A stretch of DNA of 64,000 nucleotides, from positions 151,906,246 through 151,970,245 of the forward strand of contig CM045763.1 of the NCBI GenBank assembly GCA_025200525.1, read 5' to 3'. The stretch is from Camellia lanceoleosa (lineage: Eukaryota > Streptophyta > Magnoliopsida > Ericales > Theaceae). Shown here piece after piece: positions 32,393 to 44,631 of this stretch. The notes beneath the pieces were generated by a model. That model did not search any database. It was not told the origin of the DNA and saw nothing but the letters and a program-made list of their open reading frames with translations. Every line of letters begins with the position of its first letter. Position 1 is the first letter of the stretch. A program made the position numbers and the translations under genes.

Positions 32393-33589
32393 AAGAATTC
32401 AAGTTGGAAACATGTATTTTGCTCTAGCTTTTCAGCATAAATTGCCACTAGTTCTGCAGTAAAATTTGTGGTTACCCTTAATCTAATAGCAATTCCAATC
32501 ACCACACCCCCTTCATTTGAACCAAGGTCCAGTAGAAATTGCGTCCAAATTGAACTAAAAATACTTTACTGTGATTTACATATATGGAGCAGTATTGCAA
32601 TCTGTGCCTAGATGATATTTCAGTAAAATTTATTATGAACCTCGTTGTGTGGATAATGACTGACGCTTGTTTGGTGTAATTTATTGTGAGTTAAAAATTG
32701 ATATTTAGAAGCACAAGTCAAAAGTACTCATGTTCCAGCTTTCAAAAATTTAGTTTTTTTTTTTTTTTTCATCTTATTTAAACTATTTTTGTCTCAAACT
32801 ATAAGTTATATCAGATAGTCTGGACACAAATTTTAGAAAAATAAGTGTACTTTTTAACTTTTTGAACTAAAAAGTTGAGGTAAAAAACATGGTTGTTTGG
32901 ATTAACTTTTTGATTTTTTATAGAAAAATATATATTAAAAAATTATATAAATTAGTATGTAGGAGAAAATTAGAATTGGAGTTGTGCAGTCGTACTTTTT
33001 GACTTTTGATAAATAATGATAACCTTTTAACATTTTAAGTAATTTTTTAACTTTTTAACTTTTTAATTATATACCAAACTTTGACCTAAAATAAATTATA
33101 AACAACTTAAATAAGCTCCACCAAAAAGGATAAAAGGATGAGATCAGAGAGAGTTTGGCCAGGTGGCCATTAGCTGATTGTTGACCTGAGATTCTTTTGA
33201 CTACTAACTTCATTTCACCTAGGATTGTGACACTGTCATATAAATTTAGTTTTTTTTTTTTACTTTGCATAAAATTTAATTATAAAATTAAATACAATTC
33301 TTTTATATAAGATGAGATTTACATATTTAATGGCTTCATCTGGATTGTATCCAATTATGTGATTAAATTTTATATGTGGAAAAATTTTCATATGAATTTC
33401 AATTTTCATTATTGATGGAACTGGAGATCTCTAATTTATTAAAAAATTGATGATCAATTGTTATGAAAGAGCTAGGAAGAAAAATTATTTAAAAGCAAGA
33501 GCCCATCTATATGAAGCTTTGGAAACAAATCTATTTTATGAACTATAGATCTCCATAAGCAAAAGTGTAGCCATCACCATGGTATCTGT
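32393..33589. other. AT-rich stretch without recognised gene
   Basis: Contains short T-runs and CTTTTTGACTTTT-like repeats around 32740-33070 that resemble MITE interiors. No domain-bearing frame. Confidence 0.5.
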
Positions 33590-34130
33590 CGGAGGGTGTT
33601 CGAGTGTGCCTAGCAGTTCAAACCTTCGGTCTGGTTTCATGAGTGCAATGTGAAATAGAATGAGAGTTGAAATTTGGCAAATTTATGAAAAATTCACCAA
33701 TCGCAAGAGATGCCAAAAATGGACTACATCACCAGACTCAGAGTCGCTACCTAATCTTTTGGGGAAAACTAGGGAACCTGTGACTTATACCCAAAGGCCA
33801 TGATCTGTCGTAACTAAAGTATCTCGACTCAGAAACTTAGGTATAAGGGGGCGAAAGTCATAAATTAAGCATCCCTACTCACCCGATCATAGATTGGCCT
33901 CTACTAATTCACAATATGGGATTCATTACCAAGATATGTTCATGTTCCGATTATTAATGCTAAAATTACTTTGTGAAGCAAACGAGTATGGACTAAATCA
34001 CTTACTTATAAATGTTTTGATCTCATACATTTTTAGAAAAGAGTTTAAAAACATGCACAAAAATCAAGATCATCCCAACTTAAGTGAAATAACCTCCATC
34101 CACTGGCAATCAAAGAGATATCTCAAGTAA
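33590..34130 (-). mobile_element. Tat-type LTR fragment, inverted relative of 9240-9880
   Basis: Read on the minus strand it carries the TAGCGACTCTGAGTCTGG counterpart of the GGCGACTCTG block, then the CATTGCACTCATGAAACCAG block, in the same order as 9240-9880. Identity is moderate by eye, so it is an old, related copy. Confidence 0.6.
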
Positions 34131-34329
34131 GCAAGTAGCCACATGGTAGTATGGTAGACATAGTCAGAAAAACGTGCACAAACAGGATGCAAAAGATGAA
34201 AGAAGCTGACCTAGTACTCATCCACACCAAGCCAAGCGAAAAGGGTTAGAAAAATATGAATAATCTTATATACAAAGAAACTAGTGCAACACACACAAAA
34301 AATACAAATAAAGATTTGGCTACTAATTA
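34131..34329. other. Short non-coding spacer between LTR fragments
   Basis: Nothing recognised. Confidence 0.4.
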
Positions 34330-34489
34330 TATGATATATGAACCATCACAAGACATAGGGTAGCGCACATAATCACATAAGAAGTAAAGGAATAAAGACA
34401 AAATGAGCCAAGTCTTATGCATGAGAAATGGATGCAAAACACGGAAGAATGATGATGTGAAAATTCATCCCAAGTGAGCACTTGAGCAG

Positions 34490-34675
34490 TAAAAAAACCG
34501 CTTAAGCGAAGAAAATAGGCTTCTAGTAGCTTGCCTTGCACATCGAAGGATCGCTTGAACGGTCAAGTGGTCGCTTGAGCGAACATGAAGAGGTTCCCAG
34601 AATCTCATTTTGTAGACTGAAATACGAAGAGTTTAAGTTAATCGCTCGAGCTGTGAAAAGACAGCTCAAGCGATC
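34490..34675. repeat. CTCGAGCG-type repeat block
   Basis: Six to eight degenerate copies of CGCTTGAGCG or CGCTCGAGC inside the LTR. Confidence 0.75.
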
Positions 34676-35701
34676 TACCCCCAAATTTTCAAAAAATCCT
34701 AGTTTTCAAATTTTGATTTAATAATGGGTTTGAACAAACTGACTCTTAAATCTTAAAATTTGGTAAATAATTTTGACAATGGTATTGAGATACGAGGTTT
34801 TTTGAATTTTCTTGGATATATGTATTGAGTTTTGTAGATGTTGAGATTGTGAAAATTATGAGATTGGAGAAATTCTTTAGTGGTTGATATTATTAAATAT
34901 TGTTGTGAATTGAACAAACCTTAAGGAATTTGGATTTGAAAACTCATGCATCATGTGCATTATTATTTTATCTTGTGACCTTATAATTTTGTGGATATTT
35001 GGAAAATATTGAAAGGAGGTAAATAGTGTATGAGTTTGGGTAATTGAGTCGAATGGTTGTGTATTGTGTTGGTACCCGCGAGGAGTTAAGGTGCCCAATT
35101 GCCCTGTCTTGAGCTTTTCATCGGACGAATGTAGGAAACTGTTTTTGGGTGTCCACTGGTCCTGTCGTATTGTAGTCAGTAATGGTGGGAAAATGGATGA
35201 ATTTGGGTGCCCATTCCCTGTTGTATTAATAGCCGGCAAATGTAGGGTATTTTCTGTATATAAGTATGGTTTTGTGGCTCTTACTTAGGACGTCATAGCA
35301 TATTTACCACCCCATGTCTACGAATCAGACTTTGAATGAAAGTCATGCATTTGACATTTTTGGTTTTTAAAAGAGAAAATAAAGATTTTGTAACAAGTGC
35401 ATGGTATGATCATATGCATCTCGATTATTTATATATCTTGTTAATAGTATTTTCTACTAGGCAATAGCTCACACCAAACTAACAATATTTCTGGAAATGA
35501 TGGTGTGATTCTGCTGAAGTGACTTGTCGATGGATGTGTTTTGACTAGAGCACGAAGGCTCCCTGGATATTACTTGTTGAAGCTCTAAAACTAATTTGTG
35601 GTTTGGAACTAAATGTCTATTTTTGTGTAATCAAGTACTATTCTTGAAAATGTGTATGCCATTAGGACACTTTACTTTTGTATTCTCCTACGCTCTGAAT
35701 A

Positions 35702-35772
35702 GTTAATGAACAACGATGTAATTTCACAATAGTGTACTATTCCAAGTGAAATATACATCGTTGTTCATTAAC
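35702..35772. repeat. 26-bp near-perfect hairpin inside the LTR
   Basis: Arm 35702-35727 pairs with 35746-35772 with one bulged base and an 18-base loop. Confidence 0.85.
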
Positions 35773-35912
35773 ATACAATCATGAATAATACACTGATAAA
35801 GATATTATTTTGGGTAAAAGACTCGTTCTTTAATGATATTCATTGTAGTGGTTGGAAAGTATTTAATGGATTTAATTATAAAATGGTTGATAATTTTTAG
35901 GGTGTTACAACT

Positions 35913-35924
35913 TGGTATCAAAGC
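35913..35924 (+). other. Primer-binding site (initiator-Met tRNA type)
   Basis: TGGTATCAAAGC, three bases after the LTR end, differs by one base from the usual TGGTATCAGAGC. Confidence 0.75.
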
Positions 35925-36664
35925 TAACCAAGTCTAAATACCTTGAGCTCGTGGGATATGACTTTTGCCACAATGGGTTTATCATGCTAGAAGGGGACAT
36001 TAGTTTACCTTGTATGCTTTTTGTATTTGTGTGACTATGTGGGTATGGGGTTAAGCTTCTACGATATAACTTGCACCTATTGCATTCATCAAAATCCTTT
36101 CAAAAATACACTTGATCAATTTTTTTCCACTTTCAAGTCTTTGAGCGTTATGGGATGAATTAATATTTAGGAGAGTGATTCATATATGCTCTATGTGACT
36201 ATGTGCTTATGTTGTTCGTATTATGTGAAGTAGATATATGTATAGGCATATGTATAACCCGTGTGTGGAATATGAGATCTCATGTGGATTATTTAAGTGT
36301 GGGTTAAATCTTACCTCTATTTTCGTATATGATGTAAGGACGAGAGTGACCTCAAATGGGAAAAAACTTTTGGGACTTGAATTATTGGCACCACTTTATT
36401 GGTAAGGTATATCGTTTTGGGATAGTATAAGAATACAATTGTGAGATTTGTGTGGAACCTTAATTTACCTATTTTGTAAGTTCTTGAGAAGTAATTGTGA
36501 CCTTAGGATAGTAAAGATTTTGTTGTATAGTGAACGGTTTGTTGTTATGAAAAGTTTTGGAAATAGAATAAGATAGAAGTTAAACCTATTGAGTGTGATA
36601 TGTTCCGGTTGAGACTTTAGTGATGATTAGAATATCCCAGTGTTGGAAATATAGATATCGGAAC
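35925..36664 (+). other. Internal untranslated region of the interrupted LTR element
   Basis: Follows the PBS, has no long frame, and is split by the copia insertion at 36665. It resumes at 42079-42235. Confidence 0.5.
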
Positions 36665-36892
36665 TGTAAGATTTCTGAATGTTTTTCTATATATTCAAAT
36701 TATGTATCAATACAATGTGTACATCTCATATATACAAAAATTCTAGACCTAATCCTAAATAGGAAACAAGAATAAACCTAAACTAATCCTAAATAGAAAA
36801 CACGAATAAATCTAAACCAAAATATTCACACAACCTAACACAATCTAAAATATTCACATAATAATATATACTATACTAATATTATTCTCACA
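36665..36892 (-). repeat. copia LTR (element 3' side)
   Basis: Starts TGTAAG and ends CTCACA on the plus strand, 228 bases. Confidence 0.85.
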
Positions 36893-39160
36893 CTTCCACT
36901 TAAACTCAAGGTGTTTGGGCAGAAAATACTGAGAGTTTACCAAGAAGAAACTGAAACCAAGCAGTAGTGTGAATCTTGGTAAAGAAGTCAACAAGTTGTA
37001 GAGCCGAAGAGATGAAAGGAAGCGAGATAAAGCCAAATTGCAGATGCTGACGGACAAAGTGACAATCAATCTCAATATGCTTTGTTCGTTCATGAAAGAC
37101 AGTGTTATGGGAAATCTAAATAGCACTTCGGTTGTCACAATAAAGAGAGGTCGGAGAGGACTGAGGGATGCCCAACTCAAATAGGAGACAATGAAGCCAG
37201 ACAATTTCAGCAGTAACATAAGCCATAGCATGATACTCAGCTTCGGCAGTAGAACGGGCAACAATAGTTTGTTTCTTGCTTTTCCAAGACATCAAGAAAT
37301 CGCCAAAAAATAGATAGAAACTAGAAATGGATTTACGGTCATTAACATCACCAGCCTAATCAACATGACCATATGCCACCAAATCCATGAAAAAGTAGAA
37401 GACAACAGTAAGCCCTGACATATAGTACCCCAAAGATAGCGAAGAATGCGAACCAAAGTAGCCCAATGTGTAGAACGAGGAGCAGAAACGAACTGGCTAA
37501 CCACATAAACAGTATATGTAAGATTAGGGTGAGTGGCAATTAGATGGACTAAGCAATTTAAAAGCTCTCGACATAAAGTAGGATCATCTAGAGGAACACT
37601 ATCAGTAGTGTTAAGCTTCACATTAAACTTAATGAGGGTATTAGAAATCTTAGTGTTAGTAAGGCCAGCACAGTGAATAACCTCATTTGCATATTTAGCC
37701 TAAGACGGAAAGTAGCCTTTAGGAGAAGAAGCTACCTCAATACCAAGAAAATACCGCAATAGACCTAATCCTTCATTTTAAAGGTGCGGAAGAGATGGTG
37801 CTTGACCTTAGAGATAGCAAAAGAGTCAGAGCCAGTGATGATCATATTATCCACATATTGTAAGAGAGCAACAAAACCAGTCGATGTATGTCTAAAAAAC
37901 AAAGCAGAGTCAGAAGCAGAATGATGAAACCTAAGCTCGGTAACAGTAGTCTGAAAGCGATCATACCAAGCACGAAAAGACTACTTCAGACCATACAGAG
38001 CAATCCGAAGATGACAAACCTATGCAGCAGAATGGTGAAGGCTAGAGAAAGGACACATGTAAACCTCCTCAGTGAGATAGCCATTAAGAAAAGCATTCTT
38101 AACATCCATCTGATAAAGAGGCCAAGAATGAACAGCAGCAACAGCGATCAAAGTACAGACAGTAATCATCTTAGCAACACGAGAAAAGGTCTCCTCATAA
38201 TCAATACCATACTTTTGGGAGAAACCTTTGGCAATCAGACGAGCTTTGTAGCTTTCAAGAGAACCATTAGAATGAGTCTTGACTTTGTAAACCCATTTGT
38301 AACCAACTAGATTCTTACCAGCAGACAAAGGAACCAACTCCCAAGTACTAGTTTTTTGTAGAGCAGACAACTCATCCTCTACAGCTTGAATCCAACGAAG
38401 ATCCTGACAGGCCTCCTTATAAGATCGAGGTTTTGAAAAAGAGTGAATAATAGACAAAAATGTACAATATGAAGAAAAAAAACGTGTTTTAGCAAAATCA
38501 AGTTTTTTGACCTGTTTACGGATGCGAAGGGGATACTTACGGTTAGCAAGATCAGAGTCGTCAGAAGTAGGAGAATTAGCAGCAGAGGCAGCGATAACTG
38601 GTGGAGGGAGAGCTTTGTGACGAAAATAGACTAACAACGGAGGAGGAGAAGAAGCAGATGGGAGAGAAAGATGAGGAACATGAGGAGAACCAGAGGGAAC
38701 AGAGTCATGGGGGTTAGTGGAGAAGGACTCATCAGGAGGGGTGGTATAAAGAGAAGAGGGAACAAGCTCACGGGGAACAGCAAAGATGTACTCATCAAGA
38801 AGGACCTCAAAAGGAAATGGATCAATATGAACCAAATCATCTTTAGAAGCTAGGGCTGTGAGAGGAGGAAGCTTAAAGTAAGGTAGACGTTCAAGAAAAG
38901 CAACATGGCAGGAGACATAAAGGCAACGGGAAACAGGGTCATAACAGCGATAATCTTTCTGAGTGAGATTATAACCCAAAAAGACACACAGGACAAACTG
39001 GGCACTAAGGTTGGTTCTATCTTTATAAGGAAGAAGGGCAAAACAAGCAGACCCAAACACACAAAGGAGTGAGTAATTGGGAAGTTGAGAGAACAGAGCC
39101 TCATAAGGAGACCGACCAAAAAAAAGGGGAGTAGGCATGTGATTAAGAAAAAAAGCAACA
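36893..39160 (-). pseudogene. copia integrase end, reverse transcriptase and RNase H
   Basis: Reading leftward on the minus strand: an integrase tail (TPLFFGRSPYEALF, about 39130), a linker, then RT with KTSTWELVPL, LVGYKWVYKVK and QMDVKNAFLNG (38020-39138). The RT active site YVDD is changed to YVDN (37846-37857). RNase H shows RSTAEAEYHA (about 37210-37245) and FHERTKHIEID (about 37070). Stops and frameshifts near 38030, 37620 and 37120 break it, so it cannot make active RT. Confidence 0.88.
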
Positions 39161-40460
39161 ATAAGAACTATCTCTCCCCAAAATGAAGCCAGAACTAAGG
39201 TAGAGAGAATAAGAGACCTAGCTGTCTCGAGGAGATGATGATGTTAACGCTCAGCTTGACCATTTTGGACAGGTGTATCAGTACAAGAAGTTTGGTGAAT
39301 GGCACCCAAATTGGCCAAATACTCACAGAACTCGGTTTTAAAATATTTCCCACCCAAGTCAGATCATGACAATTGAATGGTAGCCCTAAATTGTGTAGTG
39401 ACCATAGACTAAAACGTACGATATAGTTAGTAGAAGTCAGTTTTATGAGTCATAAGATAAACCCAAGTATAACGGGTATAATCATCAACAAAAGACACAT
39501 AGTATACGGAACTCCTTTTAGTGAGAACAAGAGAGGATCTCCAGACATCAGTATGCACAAGAGAAAATGGAGAAATAGAAACAGAAGTACCTTTATTAAA
39601 AGATAAAGCTGATATTTTGGCAAGTTTACACTCCTGACATTTATCAATTTGACTAGGAGAAACTTTACCCAATAATTCTAATTAAGCTAAAGACCGTAAG
39701 CGACCAACAGAAAAATGACCTAGGCGAGAATACCATAAGTAAAACTAACTCGACTGGGTGTTTTGGGAAGTTAGTCAAAAGCTGACTTTTTGGCTTTTTT
39801 AACTTTTTGTGACTTTTTTGTGTAAAAGGCTGGCTTTTTTGTAGCTTTTTTGTGTAAAAAAGCTAAAAAGCCAAAAAGCTAGCTTTTCTAGCTTGTTCCC
39901 AAAACACCACTGAAACGAGGAAACAGCAACTGGAGAGGTGAATAGAGGGAGATGCAAGCTTTTTACCACATAGAGATCTTTAACTCTACGGCTGGTCCTA
40001 TTTTGCTTCTTAGACACCTGATCTTGTATACAATAGACAAAAGAGGAAAAGATAACATCAAAACCAGAAGCATCAAGTTGACTGATAAGTAATAAACTGA
40101 CAGAGAGCTGATGAACATAAAGACCAGAGAGAATAGTAACAACAGACATGGCAGAGGATAAGATAGACCCAACAGGTAGAACAGGTATACCAGACCCATT
40201 GGCAATATTAATAGTAATAGAAGAGAGATGGAGGATACAGTTTTGAAGTAAGAAAAGGTAAGGAGTCATGTGATGAGAGGCATCAGAGTCAAAAAGCCAG
40301 ACAGAAGATGAGATACTTGAAGAAGACCCAAACAAACCTGAATAAAAAGATGTGAGAGCAAAGGCAGATGGGGATGGCTGGAAAGTGGACAAGAAATGCT
40401 GAAGCTGAGCAATTTGGGCACTCAAGGAAGCCAAGTCAGGATCAGAAGCCCGAATAGATG
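39161..40460 (-). pseudogene. copia protease and integrase region
   Basis: The protease active site reads DSDASHHMT instead of DSGASHHMT (about 40290-40310), so the catalytic D-S/T-G is damaged. GAG-pre-integrase and the integrase zinc finger follow (CQECKLAK near 39625; the catalytic D in HTDVW and VDDYTRYTW near 39480-39570). The SRLGH segment near 39720 is separated from the protease by the MITE insertion. Stops occur around 39415 and 39240. Confidence 0.8.
39757..39908. mobile_element. 152-bp MITE nested in the copia integrase region
   Basis: GGTGTTTTGGGAA at the left and TTCCCAAAACACC at the right are perfect 13-bp inverted ends, with ACTG on both sides as target duplication. The interior is AGCTTTT/AAAAGCT-rich. 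It splits the reading frame between protease and GAG-pre-integrase. Confidence 0.8.
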
Positions 40461-41560
40461 TAGTATAAGCAGCTAGAGGTTGAAAAGTACTCAGAGCAGG
40501 ACCTCGGAACTGTGTTTGAGGTGGTTAAGAAGACTGAACAAACTAACATCCCTTCTTGGGATAGTTGTACTTCCAATGACCCTTCTGATGGCAAAAAGCA
40601 CACTCATCAGAGGCTTGTGGCCCCTTCCTGGGCTTTGCATTGGCCTGAAGCTGATGAGGTAGTGGGGTCGACAACAGAGGAGGTTGAGTAAGAGCCAAGA
40701 AAATAGATGGAGACAGAGTCTGACTGGCCATCTTGAGACGGGTTTCCTTAGAGAGGAGCTCATGAACAATAACATCCACAGAGGGAAAAGGAGACCGATG
40801 AAGGATGCCACCATGAATAACCTCATACTATAGAGAGAGAGTCGTTAAGAACTGCACTAAACGACCTTGCTCATGAAACTCAACATAAGCGTCTAGTGCC
40901 TTAAGGCTAGATGGTTCCATGAGAGCCAACTGATCCCAAAGACCTGCCATCTCAATATAGAAGTCCTGAATAAATTGATCCCGCTGACGAGCACTCTGAA
41001 TAGTTGTTTCCAACTCATACCGCTTGGTAAAGTTGGATTGCTGATACACACCCAATAAACAGTCCCACACCTCCTTGGCAGTATTGTATTTGGAAAACAT
41101 CATTCCAACACAGTCATCCATAGAATTATGAAACCAGGTCAGAACTTAGGCATTATTACAATCTCAAGTATCACAAGAAGTCAGATATCCTTCTTGTTTC
41201 AGGTCCAATGGACGAGGAATGGAACCAAAAACATAGCCCCATTTTTCTAACCAATAAGGAAATTCCTCATAGCACTGGCCCAATAAGCATAATTGGCACC
41301 AGTGAGTTTACATCTGATGGCTTGGATTTTGGTGTCTGTTGTTGTAATAAACCAAAGATTAATAGGTTGAAGGATAATAATAAATAACAAGTGGGCCAAA
41401 CTATAAATAAGTGTTTTTAACCAAATAACAATACTGATAGAGTCAAAAGTCACGAACACAAAGACATAGAGAGACAGAAAGAGAGAAAGAGATTGAAACA
41501 GAGCAGCAGATGAACCGTGATGATGTATCGACCCAAGAGAGATATCAAGACCCACGAACC
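40461..41560 (-). pseudogene. copia gag
   Basis: The reading from about 41330 leftward includes NYAYWASAMRNFLIG, then DNSM-type VGMMFSKYNTAKEVWDCL (about 41040-41110), YELETTIQSARQ, and a zinc knuckle CAFCHQKGHWKYNY (about 40555-40610) in which the last Cys of CX2CX4HX4C is Tyr. A frameshift and stop near 40830 and 41150 separate the parts. The family is the retrotransposon gag of copia elements. Confidence 0.8.
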
Positions 41561-41647
41561 AAAATCAGAGGCCAACGAACTAGAATCAGAGACAAAATTG
41601 TCGGTCGAACAGACCCAACAAACCACAATGTGTGTTCGAGTATTTGA

Positions 41648-41649
41648 AC

Positions 41650-41682
<33 letters not shown>
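41648..41682. repeat. (GA)n microsatellite
   Basis: Perfect GA run in the copia 5' leader. Confidence 0.95.
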
Positions 41683-41684
<2 letters not shown>

Positions 41685-41860
41685 GAACGATCCCTGAGTC
41701 ACGACTTCAGACCAGGCACTAGAGGACTGCCACGACTTCAAAGAAGACCAGAGAACAAAAAGGCCTTCGCGACTTTGGAGAAGCCTAGAGAAGACTTCGA
41801 ACAATAGGCGTGAACACAAAGAAAGAACTTTGAATGATCAAGGCCAAACGTAGGGTTTTG

Positions 41861-41875
41861 GATGTGGCTCTGATA
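41861..41875 (-). other. copia primer-binding site
   Basis: The minus strand reads TGGTATCAGAGCCAC next to the right LTR, complementary to initiator-Met tRNA. Confidence 0.85.
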
Positions 41876-41878
41876 CCA

Positions 41879-42078
41879 CATAAGATTTATGAATGTTTTT
41901 CTGTATATTCAAATTGTGTATCAATACAATGTGTATATCTAATATATATATATATATAGCAATTCTAGACCTAATCCTAAATAGGAAACAAGAATAAACC
42001 TAAACCAAAATTCACACAACCTAACACAATCTTAAATATTCACATAATAATATATACTATACTAATATTATTCTCACA
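41879..42078 (-). repeat. copia LTR (element 5' side)
   Basis: 200 bases, homologous to 36665-36892. The inner end reads CATAAG instead of TGTAAG. Confidence 0.85.
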
Positions 42079-42235
42079 AGAACTAGTGAACTAAACTGAA
42101 TTTTTTGGAAAGACAGAGTTAGTCATGTTTGAGTCGGTTGTCGAGTGAAGTAAGAAGAAGATGGCATAATTAGAGTACTATGAATTTTCTTCCCTTATAA
42201 GTGTATCCGTTTTGAACGTAAATTTTGGAGTTAAC
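42079..42235 (+). other. Continuation of the LTR element interrupted by copia
   Basis: No coding content. Confidence 0.4.
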
Positions 42236-44097
42236 ATGTGAAACGTAACTCCCCAACTTTTATTACCTAAATTCATTACCAAATCCTTTATATTATTACC
42301 AATTCAATAATGACAAACTCGTGCCAACACAATAATAAATAGATAATAACATTCCCTCTCAAAAGTGATAATATTATAAAAATGACATTTGATATAATGC
42401 CGTTAGGCTTACATTGAATAACAAAGAAGGGATTCCCCTTATACAATACATAACATTCAGCCAACAAGTGAAGGCCTCGTGGCCAACATAATAAAAAACT
42501 TTGAGTCCCCAAACAATCCTCCGGCCATGTACCTAAAAAGTTTGACAACACGTGGGATGAGCATAAAGTGCAGTAGAGATCCCAAAGATCCTAACCAATA
42601 ACAACATACAAATAGCTATGAACATGAATGCACGATGACATACAAAATAAGTAATGTGATAGTTCATACCCAAGATACGCTTATATAAATACATTTTTCC
42701 CAAATAATCCTCTTTAACACAACACAGTGTAAAATCACCTCTTACACCTTCCACGTTGATATAAAAGAATTTCATTTAATCATTTATTTTGAAAACACAT
42801 TCACACATACTAGTCATAACCTAAACTTGCATTTTAAAACACTATGATAAACACTTGCACACCAATACATCTACTACATTCCCTAGCCATAGACCTAAGG
42901 GCAAGGAACACCCACAACAGGATACTGAGAAACATGTATTTCTAAATATAAATAACTTAGCATAATACATACTTCCATTTCCACTGGCTTGCAACACGGA
43001 TGGCAAATGATACGACTCACATAATGAAAAACACTTTACCGGCCTCACCCAGAGGGGAAAGTATGATACCCCTGTTCTGTATTATGCTAATTGGTCCTTA
43101 ACATGAGTAGGATTATGTGTTTGATATGATTTTGTGTGCCATTACGTGAAAATATGTGGTTTTGAATTTCTATCTGTTCACCGTAGGAATATCTGTTTGA
43201 TTATCTACTTTGGAAATTAAATTAGAGGCCTTATCGGCCACAGAACCTGAAATTGGTTACGCCATTATGATTAGCGTAATTTTTAGAGCCTACGGTGAAA
43301 TTTTATTGAAAATTGATTCGGATCAGATTAAATTGATTTAATTAATGGATTAAGTGCCAAATTACTTTATATCATTAATGTACTTGAGAGGGGGCTTTTA
43401 GAGGACATTATACACCCTCACTTTGTTCCTTTGGAGCTCACCATCCGAAATTCCTCTTTAGAGAGAGGGCAGGATTTAGAGAGAGGGTTCAATCTTGAAG
43501 ATTTTGCTAAGGAGCTCAAGCTTTGAAGGGGCTAGGCTTAAGAACTTGCTACTATTTGGAAGATTAAACCTCTAGGTGAGCATTTGATCATGGATCCATG
43601 GGTATAAGTTTGTAAATTGAGTATTCAAGTTAGTTGGGTAATCAAGAGCAAGAATTAAGATGAATTTGAAGTTAGAATGAACATGCATGTGCATAATTGT
43701 TACAATCTTGGGTGTTCTAGCATATAGCATGTTAAATATGGAGAATGGAGCATCAAACCTTACATGCATGAGTAGTTTTGTGTAGCTTCATGATTTGGAG
43801 CATCATTTGTACCATTTGTAATAGAAATGAAGTCAAAATTTGACATGCATGCATGATTGATGAGGATATGAAGCTTAAATGCATGAATTCAATGTATTGG
43901 AAGTAAGTTTGGTATAATTTGGGTTTGCATATGATTGATTCATGGGAATTGAGCTTCAATATGTTGTAATTTGGTGTTTATATCATGTTGGTATATGCAT
44001 ATGAATGTTATGGGCTGTGAAATGCAAGAAATATCAGTTTGAATGTGTATTTGAAGCTCAAGAACAGTCTTGGAAAACCCAGAAAGTTTGGTGCCGC

Positions 44098-44310
44098 TCG
44101 GCGAAACGCCGCTTCAGCGGAGAATTGAGCTCCGGCATTTTACGCAAACATGGTTCCCGCTTTCGGCGAAGTTAACCTTCGAGCGGCGAGCTATGTAGAC
44201 AAGCAGTCCGCTCGAGCGGCCGAGTTCACGCTCGAGCTGGAATTAAAGGCAACCAGCACTTTCGCAGACCTAAGGGTCCGCTCGAGAGGGGAGGTCCACG
44301 CTCGAGCGGG
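44098..44310. repeat. CTCGAGCG-rich block in solo LTR
   Basis: Repeated CGCTCGAGCGG or GCTCGAGC motifs, six or more copies. Confidence 0.8.
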
Positions 44311-44631
44311 GACCCTGTTTTCTGAAATTCTGAAAATGCATTCTGTGTTATATTTTTCCATTCTCTTTCACTTGTAAGCACTCTTAGGCATATGTTAAGC
44401 ATTGTAAATGAGTTAATGAGATAAGAATAAAGCCTAAAGAGGAATATGTGAATTAAAGAACGGATTGAGTCATTTGTGACCCGTATATGTTATGTGATGT
44501 GTAGGGTCAAGCTCCAGGGCAAATCTGCAAGCCGATCACTGTGAGTAATATCGATATTTGAATGCTTGTGAATGTTTAATTGTTTATTCCCTTTAAGCTT
44601 ATAAATTGCTACTTGGGATTGTGGATGTAAG

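Larger units (their letters stand above)
34330..35909 (+). mobile_element. LTR, family A-related, plus orientation
   Basis: Ends GGTGTTACA at 35909 and is followed by a primer-binding site. A block of GCTTGAGCG/CTCGAGC repeats at 34490-34675 matches 47625-47830 in order and orientation. The left limit is uncertain. Confidence 0.6.
36665..42078 (-). mobile_element. Ty1/copia retrotransposon with two LTRs, minus orientation
   Basis: LTRs are 36665-36892 and 41879-42078, with similar sequence (shared CAATACAATGTGTA and ATTCACATAATAATATATAC blocks) but different lengths. The flanks are GGAAC on the left and AGAAC on the right, a 5-bp target duplication with one change. A PBS lies inside the right LTR. 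It has gag, protease, integrase, RT and RNase H in copia order (PR-IN-RT-RH). Coding is broken in several places, and a 152-bp MITE sits inside. It is inserted in an older LTR element. Confidence 0.9.

Noticed and set aside
37888..38310. Plus-strand frame of 140 codons within copia RT
   Set aside because: Shadow of the minus-strand RT, with no domain of its own.
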